Positions 34,980 through 43,900 of a stretch of DNA of 54,408 nt are shown piece by piece. This DNA is from Bacillota bacterium (GTDB taxonomy: Bacteria > Bacillota > UBA4882 > UBA8346), in contig JAEYRX010000005.1 in NCBI GenBank assembly GCA_023435225.1, forward strand, positions 1-54,408, read 5' to 3'. A program made the translations under genes and the position numbers. How positions within the stretch are numbered: position 1 is the first letter of the stretch; the number at the start of each line of letters is the position of its first letter. The notes under the pieces were generated by a model. The model was not told the origin of the DNA. It did not search any database and saw only the letters and a list, made by a program, of their open reading frames with translations.

Positions 34980-35435
34980 TTATTTCAATACAATACTCTT
35001 GATAATCCAATTATTAAAAAACTTGATTAAAACATGTATAAGTGGTAGGAACAAACCTATTCCAACTAGACCGATTACAGCGGATATTATCATTTCTTTT
35101 ACTGGTATTTGAACTAATAATAAGAATTCTTTCAAAATTAGAGAACTGAAGATCCCCGCTATTAGGCTTGTAATAATTACCGGTACGTATCTTCTGAATA
35201 AAATCCATTGTATAAAATGGACGATTAAATGTAAATAAAAACCCATAAAAACGATAAACCATACCGAATAGCTTCTGTATACAATCGCTAAAAAAGTTAT
35301 TATGCTTATCGCTATAAACTCAATGGCTACGCCGAACGCAAAAGCGGATGTTGATAGATTTAAGAAATGAGGTAGGAGTCCTTTGTAATAAAAGGGAATC
35401 GCTCCCGTAGATATTGTTCGTTTTTTAATACTCAT
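34980..35435 (-). CDS. HXXEE-domain membrane protein, main part (out of frame with its N-terminus)
   Basis: 151 residues, four hydrophobic helices. It contains LPHFLNLSTSAFAFGVAIEFI and HLIVHFIQWILFRRYVPVIITSLI; the second matches the H...RxYxP pattern of HXXEE-domain proteins. The hallmark HxxEE itself is missing here but is encoded just upstream in another frame (35432-35515, HDFEEI). The ATG at 35435 overlaps that ORF's TGA. The gene is therefore most simply a frameshifted HXXEE protein, possibly rescued by coupled reinitiation. Function of the family is unknown. Confidence 0.7.
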   Translation of the reverse strand: MSIKKRTISTGAIPFYYKGLLPHFLNLSTSAFAFGVAIEFIAISIITFLAIVYRSYSVWFIVFMGFYLHLIVHFIQWILFRRYVPVIITSLIAGIFSSLILKEFLLLVQIPVKEMIISAVIGLVGIGLFLPLIHVLIKFFNNWIIKSIVLK

Positions 35436-35515
35436 GGTTTCATGAAAATAATTTCTTCAAAATCATGGAACATGAATATTATCGGGAAAAGCCATAATAA
35501 AGATTCAAGTGACAT
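35432..35515 (-). pseudogene. N-terminal HXXEE segment split from the following ORF
   Basis: A 27-codon ORF from ATG 35515, with GGAGG 8 nt upstream, the best ribosome site of the locus. It reads through LWLFPIIFMFHDFEEIIF, which contains the family motif HxxEE (HDFEE). It then stops at TGA overlapping the next ATG (ATGA). In intact relatives this motif and the downstream part are one chain, so a small indel near 35433 is inferred. Confidence 0.65.
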
Positions 35516-35595
35516 ATATGTAGCCTCCAGATTTTGATATCATAACATATCGCTGCGAAGCAGCAAACGCTTCACCACGCGATGGATCAAGAAAA

Positions 35596-35685
35596 AATTA
35601 TCCTCAAAAAGTGCCATATTACGCTTGCGCTATATGGCTTTTAGCAAAGAAGTTTGCTAAAAAAACAAACTTTTTGAGGATAATT
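35596..35685. repeat. Cloverleaf-like element: outer stem with two inner hairpins
   Basis: The outer arms AATTATCCTCAAAAAG (35596-35611) and CTTTTTGAGGATAATT (35670-35685) are perfect over 16 bp. Inside are hairpin 1, GCCATAT (35613-35619) with ATATGGC (35632-35638), and hairpin 2, TTTTAGCAAA (35639-35648) with TTTGCTAAAA (35653-35662). Hairpin 2 begins directly where hairpin 1 ends. Together they make a three-way junction in single-stranded DNA or RNA. It lies upstream of the HXXEE gene. Confidence 0.65.
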
Positions 35686-36108
35686 ATATAATTCTTAATT
35701 AATAAAGTAACTTCCTGCTAAATAAATTTCATCTTTCTAAAATAAAAGTGGTTTTTTTGATTTACATAAATTTTTAATAACTCATACCCAAATAACCGGA
35801 AAAAGTCCTTATGCCTAGGGCGGTATTTACCTGCCTCACCGACATCCACTGGTTCGACTAACTTTCTCACCTCCACCCCACGAAATCAACTTCCGGCAAC
35901 CCGGCGATAAACAAACATTTAACGTCCTCACACCAGGAGAACCTTTTCTGTTTAAGCTCCACAGCCTAGCGGCGATTGTAATCGCAGGCTTGTTTCTATT
36001 ATTATTCACCTATTATTCACCGGAGTATTATATTCCCGGTGGTATTTTGGCAAATAATTTTGATAAAGTATTTATTGACAAGGATTTTATTTAATTAAAC
36101 ATGATAAA

Positions 36109-36127
36109 TGTCATGCCTTAAATGACA
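36109..36127. promoter_or_regulatory. Possible operator palindrome upstream of the biosynthetic cluster
   Basis: TGTCAT (36109-36114) and ATGACA (36122-36127) form a 6-7-6 inverted repeat. A TTGACA lies at 36075-36080, but no well-spaced -10 box follows. It is one of the few regulatory-looking sites upstream of the radical SAM gene, 360 nt away. Weak call. Confidence 0.25.
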
Positions 36128-36180
36128 AATGTTATATATACAACCGAAGGATAAAATTGTATTATAAAATTATTATTAAA

Positions 36181-36228
36181 AAACCGTTAAAATTAGGCAA
36201 AAACCGTTAAAATTAGGCAAAAACCGTC
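36181..36228. repeat. 20-bp tandem repeat, 2.4 copies
   Basis: The unit AAACCGTTAAAATTAGGCAA is repeated exactly at 36181-36200 and 36201-36220, followed by a partial AAACCGTC. It sits within the HNH remnant. There are no spacers, so it is not CRISPR-like. Confidence 0.7.
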
Positions 36229-36485
36229 AATCGGTTCTGGAAGTTGCGGGTTATTCAGGGATGCTATTATGAATGTGATCAATGCTGAATGAGTACTAGT
36301 CCGGATTTGGCAACATTTTATTTTGGCCGCGTGATCATATTTCAAGCTAATAACGCTTATGGTATAGGATGGCTGCAAGAACTATGGTAATACAATCGAT
36401 TATCATCCGAAGATTTACCAATTGCCCAAAGACATTGTGATTGATATTGATAATTAGCGTTAAAACAACAAATGGGAGAGAAGAG

Positions 36486-37895
36486 ATGAGAAACATTTTA
36501 GTAGTACGACCCTACTATGGGGCGAATATTTCCGGGGATATGCACGGCGATTATGGAGTGATTGAATATTTTAATCAAACTTTTCCTGATTTATCATTAA
36601 TAACCGGTGTTACAATTCTCAATCAACAAAATTATAACGTTACTTTTATCGATGCCAACGCTGAAAAGTTGTATCCGGATGAAATTGTGAAAAGAATGGC
36701 CGGCAATTACCATCAAATTATCATCAAAGCGGCTTATGCTACGATTAGACTGGATATTGAGTTTGCCAAATGTCTGAAAAAATTATTCCCAGAGTCCAAA
36801 ATTATAATGACAGGACGTGCGGCGACCTTTTTAAATAAATGGCTTAGACGGTTTGTTAAGGAAGTTGATCAGGTTTCATTAATACGTACCGAGGATTATT
36901 TAAACCAATTAGCGGGTGAAAAACAAAAAATATTATCTTTAGATGAATTTCCTACGCTGGATTATTCATTATCTCCATACAAACAATATGTTAGTTGCGG
37001 GGGAGAATTAAGGGCAACTTTATATACAAGTAGAGGGTGTATTCATAATTGCGATTATTGCCCATATGTAGCTTTATATGATGGCCGGTGCGAAGTGAGA
37101 AGTTTGGATAAACTTATAAATGATATTGAAGCCATATTATCATTGGGATTTAAAAAAATACAATTTCGGGATCAATATTTTTCATGTAATAAAGCAAGAA
37201 CTTTAGCCATATGCAACCTGATAAAAGAGAGAAAACTGAAGTTTAATTGGGTTTGCGAAACTAGAATTGATAAATTAGATAAGGAAACCATAGATGCCAT
37301 GATCGAAGCAGGTATGGAGATGATTTGTTTCGGAGTGGAAACCGCTTCCGAGAAAATGCTTAAGAATTATCATCGGCCGGTCCCGGATATCAAGAAATCA
37401 AAGGATATAATTCAATATATCAATGAAAATGGGAGTTCAACGCTAGCCTTTTATATACTAGGTTTTCCTAACGAAAGTTGGCAAGATATGAAGGATACTT
37501 ATGACTTAGCGTCTGAATTGGGGGCAACTCATGCCAGTTTTAATATCTGGACTCCTTTTATGGGAACCAAAAGTGGTATTGATTATACCGGCAACGATGA
37601 AATAAGTATCGATAGTTTTCCGGTTTTAAAAAATTACTTAGATAATAATTATGCGAATGAAATCAATACGGATATGACGGAGTTTGTATTAAATTTCTTG
37701 AATAATAGCTATGTTTTCCAGATGAAAGGATTAAAAACTTTATATCAGGATCATTATCAAATAGAAACTACTAAAAAATTGATTTTATCGGGTTATCAAA
37801 GGTCGAAAGCATTTTTCAGGAGTATTTTGGGTGAGTCCTCATTAAACACTGATTTTACTATAGAGAATGGAGAAATTTTAGATGAGATTATTTAA
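36486..37895 (+). CDS. Radical SAM protein with N-terminal B12-binding-like domain
   Basis: About 469 residues from ATG 36486 (GGGAGAG upstream; the frame is open from 36441). Residues 1-140 look like the Rossmann B12-binding-type domain of class B radical SAM proteins (FIDANAEKLYPDEI...), without the DxHxxG cobalamin motif. The radical SAM core has CIHNCDYCPY (CX3CX2C), FGVETASEKML and FYILGFPNESW. Residues beyond about 390 form a helical C-terminal extension. Class B members catalyse methylations, cyclisations or ring rearrangements. As the first gene of a PKS/NRPS cluster, directly before a carbamoyltransferase, it probably tailors the product; the reaction is not readable. Confidence 0.85.
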   Translation: MRNILVVRPYYGANISGDMHGDYGVIEYFNQTFPDLSLITGVTILNQQNYNVTFIDANAEKLYPDEIVKRMAGNYHQIIIKAAYATIRLDIEFAKCLKKLFPESKIIMTGRAATFLNKWLRRFVKEVDQVSLIRTEDYLNQLAGEKQKILSLDEFPTLDYSLSPYKQYVSCGGELRATLYTSRGCIHNCDYCPYVALYDGRCEVRSLDKLINDIEAILSLGFKKIQFRDQYFSCNKARTLAICNLIKERKLKFNWVCETRIDKLDKETIDAMIEAGMEMICFGVETASEKMLKNYHRPVPDIKKSKDIIQYINENGSSTLAFYILGFPNESWQDMKDTYDLASELGATHASFNIWTPFMGTKSGIDYTGNDEISIDSFPVLKNYLDNNYANEINTDMTEFVLNFLNNSYVFQMKGLKTLYQDHYQIETTKKLILSGYQRSKAFFRSILGESSLNTDFTIENGEILDEII

Positions 37896-37908
37896 TAAGG
37901 ATAATCAA

Positions 37909-39663
37909 ATGAAACGAAATTATATTGGTTTATCAACTTCATTACATGATCCATCCATTGCAATTGTTAATTCGAAAGGCGAAATAGTTTTTGCGGAAGC
38001 TACTGAAAGATATGTCCAGAATAAGCGGGCTACAATGATGTCCCCGGATCAATTTTTTTATTATATATCACATCTATTAAAAACTCATATTGAACCAGGG
38101 GCGCAATTGGTAGTGGCTCAATCATGGAGCGAGAATGCTTTGAATCATACAAGAGAGGGGTTGGATAAAATTGTCCAGACCGAAACTGAAATTTCTAAGC
38201 CAACCGGTGAAATACCACCCTTTTATAAAAACTACTTGTCATTGCATGAGTTTATGGCCCGAAGTCAGATTATCTCGTTGCAGAAAGCTACGATAGCACT
38301 AAAATTTGTATTTAACTTTATCGAAGAACATAACTCCTTTAACGATTTTCAGATTAAAAATTACGATCATCATTTAACTCATGCCGCAACGGCTTGCTAT
38401 ACCAGTCCATTCGATGAAGCCTGTTGCGCGATATTAGATGGTTTTGGTGAAACCAGGGCTTATAATTGTTATCATTATAAAGACCGGCAATTAACGCAAT
38501 TGCCAGGTATTAGCGACAATGAAGGCAGTTTAGGTTCTTTTTATGGACGTGTCTGCAAAACCTGCGGTTTTGACTGGTTTGCTGGCGAAGACTGGAAGGT
38601 AATGGGTTTGGCTGCATACGGCCAATTTGATCAGAAAGTTTACGATATTTTAAAATCAGAGATTAGGGTTGACGGGTTAAACTTACACCAATGCTCTGGT
38701 GAGCGTTTTTATTTCTACCTGAATAAAATCTCTAAAATGACTCGTAAACAAGGAGAACCTGCTCTATCCGTCGCTAATATTGCTTATACCGGACAACTGG
38801 TCTTCACTGAACTTTTATTCGAATACCTTAATAATCTTCATCAGCTAGGTTTGTCAAACAATTTAATTATGGGTGGCGGGTGTAGTTTAAATTCATCTGC
38901 TAATGGAAAGATTACCGAAAAAACAGGTTTTAATAATCTATTTGTTTTCAGTGCGCCGGCTGATGACGGAAATTCCATCGGCGCCGCTCTTCTGGCTTAC
39001 TATGAGGATCACCCTGATGAAAAAAGGGCCCCTAAGGTCCAATCGCCCTACCTAGGTTCTGAACTTTCAAAATATAAAATAGACCATCTGAAACGATTCG
39101 GAAACTTGAAAAAAATGGGAGAGTACCCGGAAGATATTCATCATCAGGCCGCTAAGTTATTAGCTGATGGGAAGATTATCGGCTGGATCCAGGGTAAAGC
39201 GGAGTTTGGCCCGCGAGCATTAGGTAATCGTTCGATTTTGGCCGATCCTCGTTCGCCAAACATTAAGGACATTATTAATGAACGGGTAAAGTTCCGGGAG
39301 GAGTTCCGGCCTTTAGCGCCTTCAATACTCCATGAGTTCGGCCCGGAATATTTTGAAAATTATCAAGAAGCCCCTTACATGGAACGGACGCTACGTTTTA
39401 AAGAGGAAATGAAAAGTAAAGTCCCGGGCGTCGTCCATGAAGACGGCACCGGTCGGCTCCAGACTGTTAAGAAAGAGTGGAATGAAAGATACTACAATCT
39501 TATTAAAGCTTTTTACGAATTGACCGGTATTCCGTTAGTTCTGAATACCAGTTTCAATGTGATGGGGAAACCAATTATTCATTCGGTAGAAGATGCCGTC
39601 GCTGTTTTTTATACAAGCGGACTTGATGCTTTGGTAATCGGGGACTTGTTGATCGAAAAATAG
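37909..39663 (+). CDS. NodU/CmcH/TobZ family O-carbamoyltransferase
   Basis: About 584 residues from ATG 37909 (AAGGA 7 nt upstream, 13 nt after the previous stop; an ATG at 37882 would overlap). The N-terminal Kae1/YrdC-like ASKHA fold carries DHHLTHAATACYTSPF, with the metal-binding HxxxH, and ILDGFGE. The C-terminal domain has GKAEFGPRALGNRSILADPR and a late LNTSFNVMGKPI, all hallmark motifs. These enzymes use carbamoyl phosphate and ATP to carbamoylate a hydroxyl of antibiotics or Nod factors. In this cluster the target is presumably an alcohol on the polyketide or peptide product. Confidence 0.92.
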   Translation: MKRNYIGLSTSLHDPSIAIVNSKGEIVFAEATERYVQNKRATMMSPDQFFYYISHLLKTHIEPGAQLVVAQSWSENALNHTREGLDKIVQTETEISKPTGEIPPFYKNYLSLHEFMARSQIISLQKATIALKFVFNFIEEHNSFNDFQIKNYDHHLTHAATACYTSPFDEACCAILDGFGETRAYNCYHYKDRQLTQLPGISDNEGSLGSFYGRVCKTCGFDWFAGEDWKVMGLAAYGQFDQKVYDILKSEIRVDGLNLHQCSGERFYFYLNKISKMTRKQGEPALSVANIAYTGQLVFTELLFEYLNNLHQLGLSNNLIMGGGCSLNSSANGKITEKTGFNNLFVFSAPADDGNSIGAALLAYYEDHPDEKRAPKVQSPYLGSELSKYKIDHLKRFGNLKKMGEYPEDIHHQAAKLLADGKIIGWIQGKAEFGPRALGNRSILADPRSPNIKDIINERVKFREEFRPLAPSILHEFGPEYFENYQEAPYMERTLRFKEEMKSKVPGVVHEDGTGRLQTVKKEWNERYYNLIKAFYELTGIPLVLNTSFNVMGKPIIHSVEDAVAVFYTSGLDALVIGDLLIEK

Positions 39664-39929
39664 AAATTATAACCCTTACTCCATATCGTCATCTACAAGA
39701 AACAGGGAGGGCATGAAAGTTCGGAGATTTGGGGGTTTCAGCTATTATGCTTTTCAATCATATTAACCAGGATTTTAAACTGCTAAAAGAGACCCGAAGT
39801 CAGTCAAATGTAAACTCATTTTAATAGCAAACGACGAATGCATTTATTAGAAAGGTTTAGTAGTACAAATATACAGATGGAACGAGTGAATGAGAATATT
39901 ATATCTGCTATAAGGAGAGGATGTTTTTA
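39664..39929. other. Gap between carbamoyltransferase and PP-loop genes
   Basis: No convincing gene. ATG 39713, after AGGGAGG, opens a 17-codon ORF (MKVRRFGGFSYYAFQSY) that stops at 39766; it may be the start of a lost gene or a leader peptide. From here on the DNA becomes more AT-rich, so this gap may mark the edge of an imported segment. Confidence 0.35.
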
Positions 39930-40928
39930 GTGAGGTGTAATAAATGTATAATGCCTAAGGTTAAGGATTATGTAACAATTGATAGTTCAGGGCGGTGCAG
40001 TGTTTGTAATAAATATGAAGATACATTGAAGGTTGAAGGACAAAACCAGCAACCCGAAGGCTTTGGCGAATTAAAAAGAAAAGTGGAAATGCTTAAAAAG
40101 AACCACACTGGGAAATATGACTGTGCAGTAGGCATTTCCGGAGGCAAAGACAGCATGATGATACTTCATATCGCTAAAAAGGAATTGAAGCTGAATCCGC
40201 TGGCGATATTTATCGATAATGGATTTGCGCTTGAAGAAATGAGCCAAAATATTGAATCGATCATTGGCAAGTTGGGTATTGATTTGATTACATACAGGCC
40301 TCATGAGGTTAGAAATCTCTTTATCCACCTGCTAAAAAGTAAAAAATCCATCTATTACTGCCGGTTATGCCATGAACTGCTCGATGTGTATATAAGAGAA
40401 GTTGCCTCTGCTCATGGCGTAAACCTACTGCTTGGAGGATATACCAAAGGGCAGGAATATGTAAAAAGTGATGAGTTGTTTTGGATTTATGACATCTCAG
40501 ACAAGAATGTTGATGAAGTACTCTTACAAGATCCACAATTTAAGGAAATCCAATATATATCAAATAATCATGCTATATATCTTTATGAAAAATTTGAATC
40601 AATGGGTCAGGTAAATCCTTTCCAGTATATAAGGTATGATGAGAAAGGCATTATAAAATTCCTTACCGACGAATATGGTTTTAAAGTTCCCAAGAAGAGT
40701 TGGCCGGCTGATTCCACAAATTGCCTCTTTAACTATGTTTCACAACATCTGGCGGTAAAGAATTTCGGTTATTCGCAGCATGAAACCGAAGTAAGTACGC
40801 TGGTAAGGAAAAATGAAATTACCAGGGAGCGGGCTCTTGAAGTCATTGAAGCTCCGATACCCATGGAATATATTGAAGAGGCATTAGCGAAGCTTGGTTT
40901 AAAATATGAAGATATAGTGTCGACCTGA
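39930..40928 (+). CDS. PP-loop (adenine nucleotide alpha-hydrolase) ATP pyrophosphatase
   Basis: About 332 residues. PP-loop motif CAVGISGGKDSMMIL binds ATP; an N-terminal CNKCIMP...CSVCNKY and a later CRLCHE suggest structural zinc. The arrangement resembles N-acetyl-sugar amidotransferase (WbpG) and TtuA/LarE-like enzymes, which adenylate a carbonyl for amidation or sulfur transfer. Related PP-loop proteins in NRPS-type clusters (closthioamide) make thioamides. GTG 39930, 9 nt after AGGAGAGG, is favoured over ATG 39921. It lies 70 nt before the megasynthase, so it belongs to the cluster. Codon use is AT-rich like the first part of that gene. The precise reaction is inferred, not shown. Confidence 0.8.
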   Translation: MRCNKCIMPKVKDYVTIDSSGRCSVCNKYEDTLKVEGQNQQPEGFGELKRKVEMLKKNHTGKYDCAVGISGGKDSMMILHIAKKELKLNPLAIFIDNGFALEEMSQNIESIIGKLGIDLITYRPHEVRNLFIHLLKSKKSIYYCRLCHELLDVYIREVASAHGVNLLLGGYTKGQEYVKSDELFWIYDISDKNVDEVLLQDPQFKEIQYISNNHAIYLYEKFESMGQVNPFQYIRYDEKGIIKFLTDEYGFKVPKKSWPADSTNCLFNYVSQHLAVKNFGYSQHETEVSTLVRKNEITRERALEVIEAPIPMEYIEEALAKLGLKYEDIVST

Positions 40929-40998
40929 TTGACTGAAAGAAAGTGAAAGACGAATTTATATTTTATTTAGTTATGGAAATATCTAGGGGAGAGGTATT

Positions 40999-43900
40999 AT
41001 GGATTCCAACAGCAAATTCAAATGTTGTTTAATAGGGGACGGGGCCTTACTTATTGCTTGTGGGGAACTTATATTAGCGAGTGATAATGAAATATGCTGT
41101 GTTGTCACATCAAACACCGCTATTAGAGAATGGGCTGAAGAGAAAGAAATTCGATGTCTAGATTCAGAAGAGCCCTACTATGATTCCTTAAAAAAATATA
41201 TTTTTGACTACTTATTTAGTATAGTGTATCTGAAGGTAATACCTTCAGATGTATTGGCTTTGGCCAAAATAATGTCGATCAATTTTCATGATGCTTTACT
41301 GCCCCAGTATGCCGGTATTCATGCTACTTCATGGGCAATTATGAATGGGGAAAAAAAGCATGGAATAACTTGGCATATAATGCTTGACGAAGTGGACAAG
41401 GGGAAAATTCTGAAACAATCCGAGATTTCGATCGAACCTCAAGAAACAGCCTTATCATTGAATTTAAAATGTTATGAGGCGGGGCTTGATGCTTTTGCCG
41501 AATTGCTTGAGGACTTAGTCAAAGGGAGCCAGTTAGGAGAAGAACAAGAATTAAGTAAACGAACGTATTTTTCGAAGTATAATCGGCCATCTTTCGGGTG
41601 TATCATTTCCTGGGATTTGGAAGCTGAACAAATCGATGCATTCGTAAGGGCGCTGGAATTCGGGAAATACCATAATAAAATGGGGATTGCCAAAATAATG
41701 GTTGAAGACGATTTTTTTATTATAAAAAGGGTAAGGATTACAGAAGTAAAGTCGATTGAACTTCCTGGAACCATTACAGAGTGTAATGAAAAATATATTC
41801 GCATCTCTACCGGCAGTCAGGATATTGAAATTGATACTTTAATGGGATTAGATGGCGCATTGGTTTCAATCTCAGATTTAGTTTCAAAATATAACATTAA
41901 GGTCATGGATAGGTTAAGTGATATTGATAATGAAAAAGGAAGAAAAATTACTGAAATATACAACTCCATTGCCCCTAAAGAAGATTATTGGGTAAGAGAA
42001 ATATCAAAAATTAGCCGCATGTCTTATCCGGAGTTTATTCATAAAAACAAGTTAAGCATTGAAAACGGGGATAAGACCGGGTATTACACAATTGAATGTA
42101 AGATACCGCAGAAATATCTTGACTTGTTATATAACAAAGAAGATAAGTATTGTAGCTTAAAATATTGTATTACTGCATATGTTGCATTTATCGCTAAGGA
42201 ATATCATTTGGATTTCATTAATTTGGGAATATCTTATGATGCTTTGGAAAGGACTCTTGGAGATCTAAAGGGTTTTTTCGGAGATATTTTACCAATTAGT
42301 ATTGAAAATGTAAGAGATTATACTTTAAATGATTTATTTTTACATGTTTCGGCAATCGTTGAGGAGACTATCAAAAATAAAACTTTTGCTTATGATATTG
42401 TCATCCGATATCCACAAATACAAGAAGCTGTAAACCTAAAGAATGGATTTCCGATATGCGTTATCCAAACTAATGACCTCAATAGTTATAGACCTGGAAA
42501 GAACCTTTGCTTTTCGATTATAGTGCAAGGAAATAATAATTCCAGCTGGAGTTTTATATATAATACTGTGTTACTTAGCGAAGGTGAAATAGTCCATATT
42601 GCAAATAATTTATCCACATTCCTTGAACGCTGGTCAATGGCGCCCGAAAAAATCCTGGCTAATGTATCAATTGAAAGTGAAGACAAAATCAAACAACTGG
42701 TTTTTAAGAGAAATCAAACGCATAGTGATTATCCAAAGGACAAATGTGTTCATCAACTTTTCAGGGAAAGGACAAAAGAAGATCCAGAGGCAGTAGCTGT
42801 AATTTTTGAAGACAAACAGATGACTTATAAGGAGCTGGATGAAAAATCATCACGACTGGCGCAATTTTTAAAAAGAAATAATGTTGTACGGGGAGAACTT
42901 ATCGGTTTATATATGGAAAGGGATATCGACATCCTGGTAAGCATGCTTGGGATCTTAAAAGCGGGAGGAGCCTATGTTCCTCTTGATCCGATTTATCCTT
43001 CCGAACGGATTAAATACATGATTCATGATGCAGAAATAATTGTGATCCTGACCCAGGAAAGATTAAAAAACAATCTGCCCAAAAATAAAATAAAGACGTT
43101 TTGTATCGATAGTGATTGGGAAAAATTCACCAAAGATACCAAAAAAGAATCAAATAAAAGAAAAACGAAGGTTTCAAGCACCAAAACTACTTTTGATGAT
43201 CTTGCATATGTAATCTATACTTCGGGTTCTACTGGAAAACCCAAAGGTGTCGAAGTTTCACACAGGGGTCTAGTTAACTTTTTACATTCAATGGCCAAGG
43301 AACCTGGTTTCACCAAGAATGACAGAATCCTTTCCTTGACTACGATTTGCTTTGATATTTCAGGTCTGGAAATGTTTCTTCCCTTGATAACAGGCGGCCA
43401 GGTAGAAATACTTTCTTCAGAAGTCGCTAGAGATGGATTTATGCTAAAGGAAAAGATTGAAAGCGGTAATATAACTGTTGTACAAGCAACACCCGCAACA
43501 TGGGAAATGTTGCTGGCAGTCGAATGGAATAAAAAAATGCCGATGAAGATACTCTGCGGTGGTGAAGCATTAAGTAAGACATTGGCGCAGAAGCTTTTGG
43601 ACAGGAGTAATGAACTCTGGAACATGTATGGTCCGACCGAAACGACCATCTGGTCCACTGTAAGCAGAGTATTGCCCGGTGAGCAAATTACAATTGGACA
43701 TCCTATTGCAAATACGCAAATATATATATTGGATGAGAGTCTTAAACCTGTTCCTGACGGTGTGGAGGGTGAAATTTATATTGGCGGAGATGGTATCGCC
43801 CGAGGTTATCTCAATCGTAGAGAGCTTACCGCTGAAAAATTTATAGTTAATCCTTTCGATAACGATAGCGGTTCCAAGATATATAAGACCGGAGACACGG

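Larger units (their letters stand above)
35811..36465 (+). pseudogene. Decayed HNH restriction-endonuclease-like gene
   Basis: ATG 35811 opens MPRAVFTCLTDIHWFD then TAA (35859). In a second frame the reading continues HEINFRQPGDKQTFNVLTPGEPFLFKLHS (to about 35965). This corresponds to the start of a common HNH endonuclease family, whose N-terminus reads like FVGVTDNDWF...DEVNFWQPG...LKPGELFLFKLHSP. Faint traces of the C-terminus of the same family (NYGNTIDYHPKIYQLPKD) occur at about 36385-36450, just before TAG 36463. The middle, with the HNH motif, is lost and stops are frequent. I regard the N-terminal match as strong and the C-terminal one as tentative. Confidence 0.55.

Noticed and set aside
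36181..36228. Short direct repeats as a CRISPR array
   Set aside because: Two exact 20-bp units follow one another with no spacers and no cas genes nearby; it is a simple tandem duplication.
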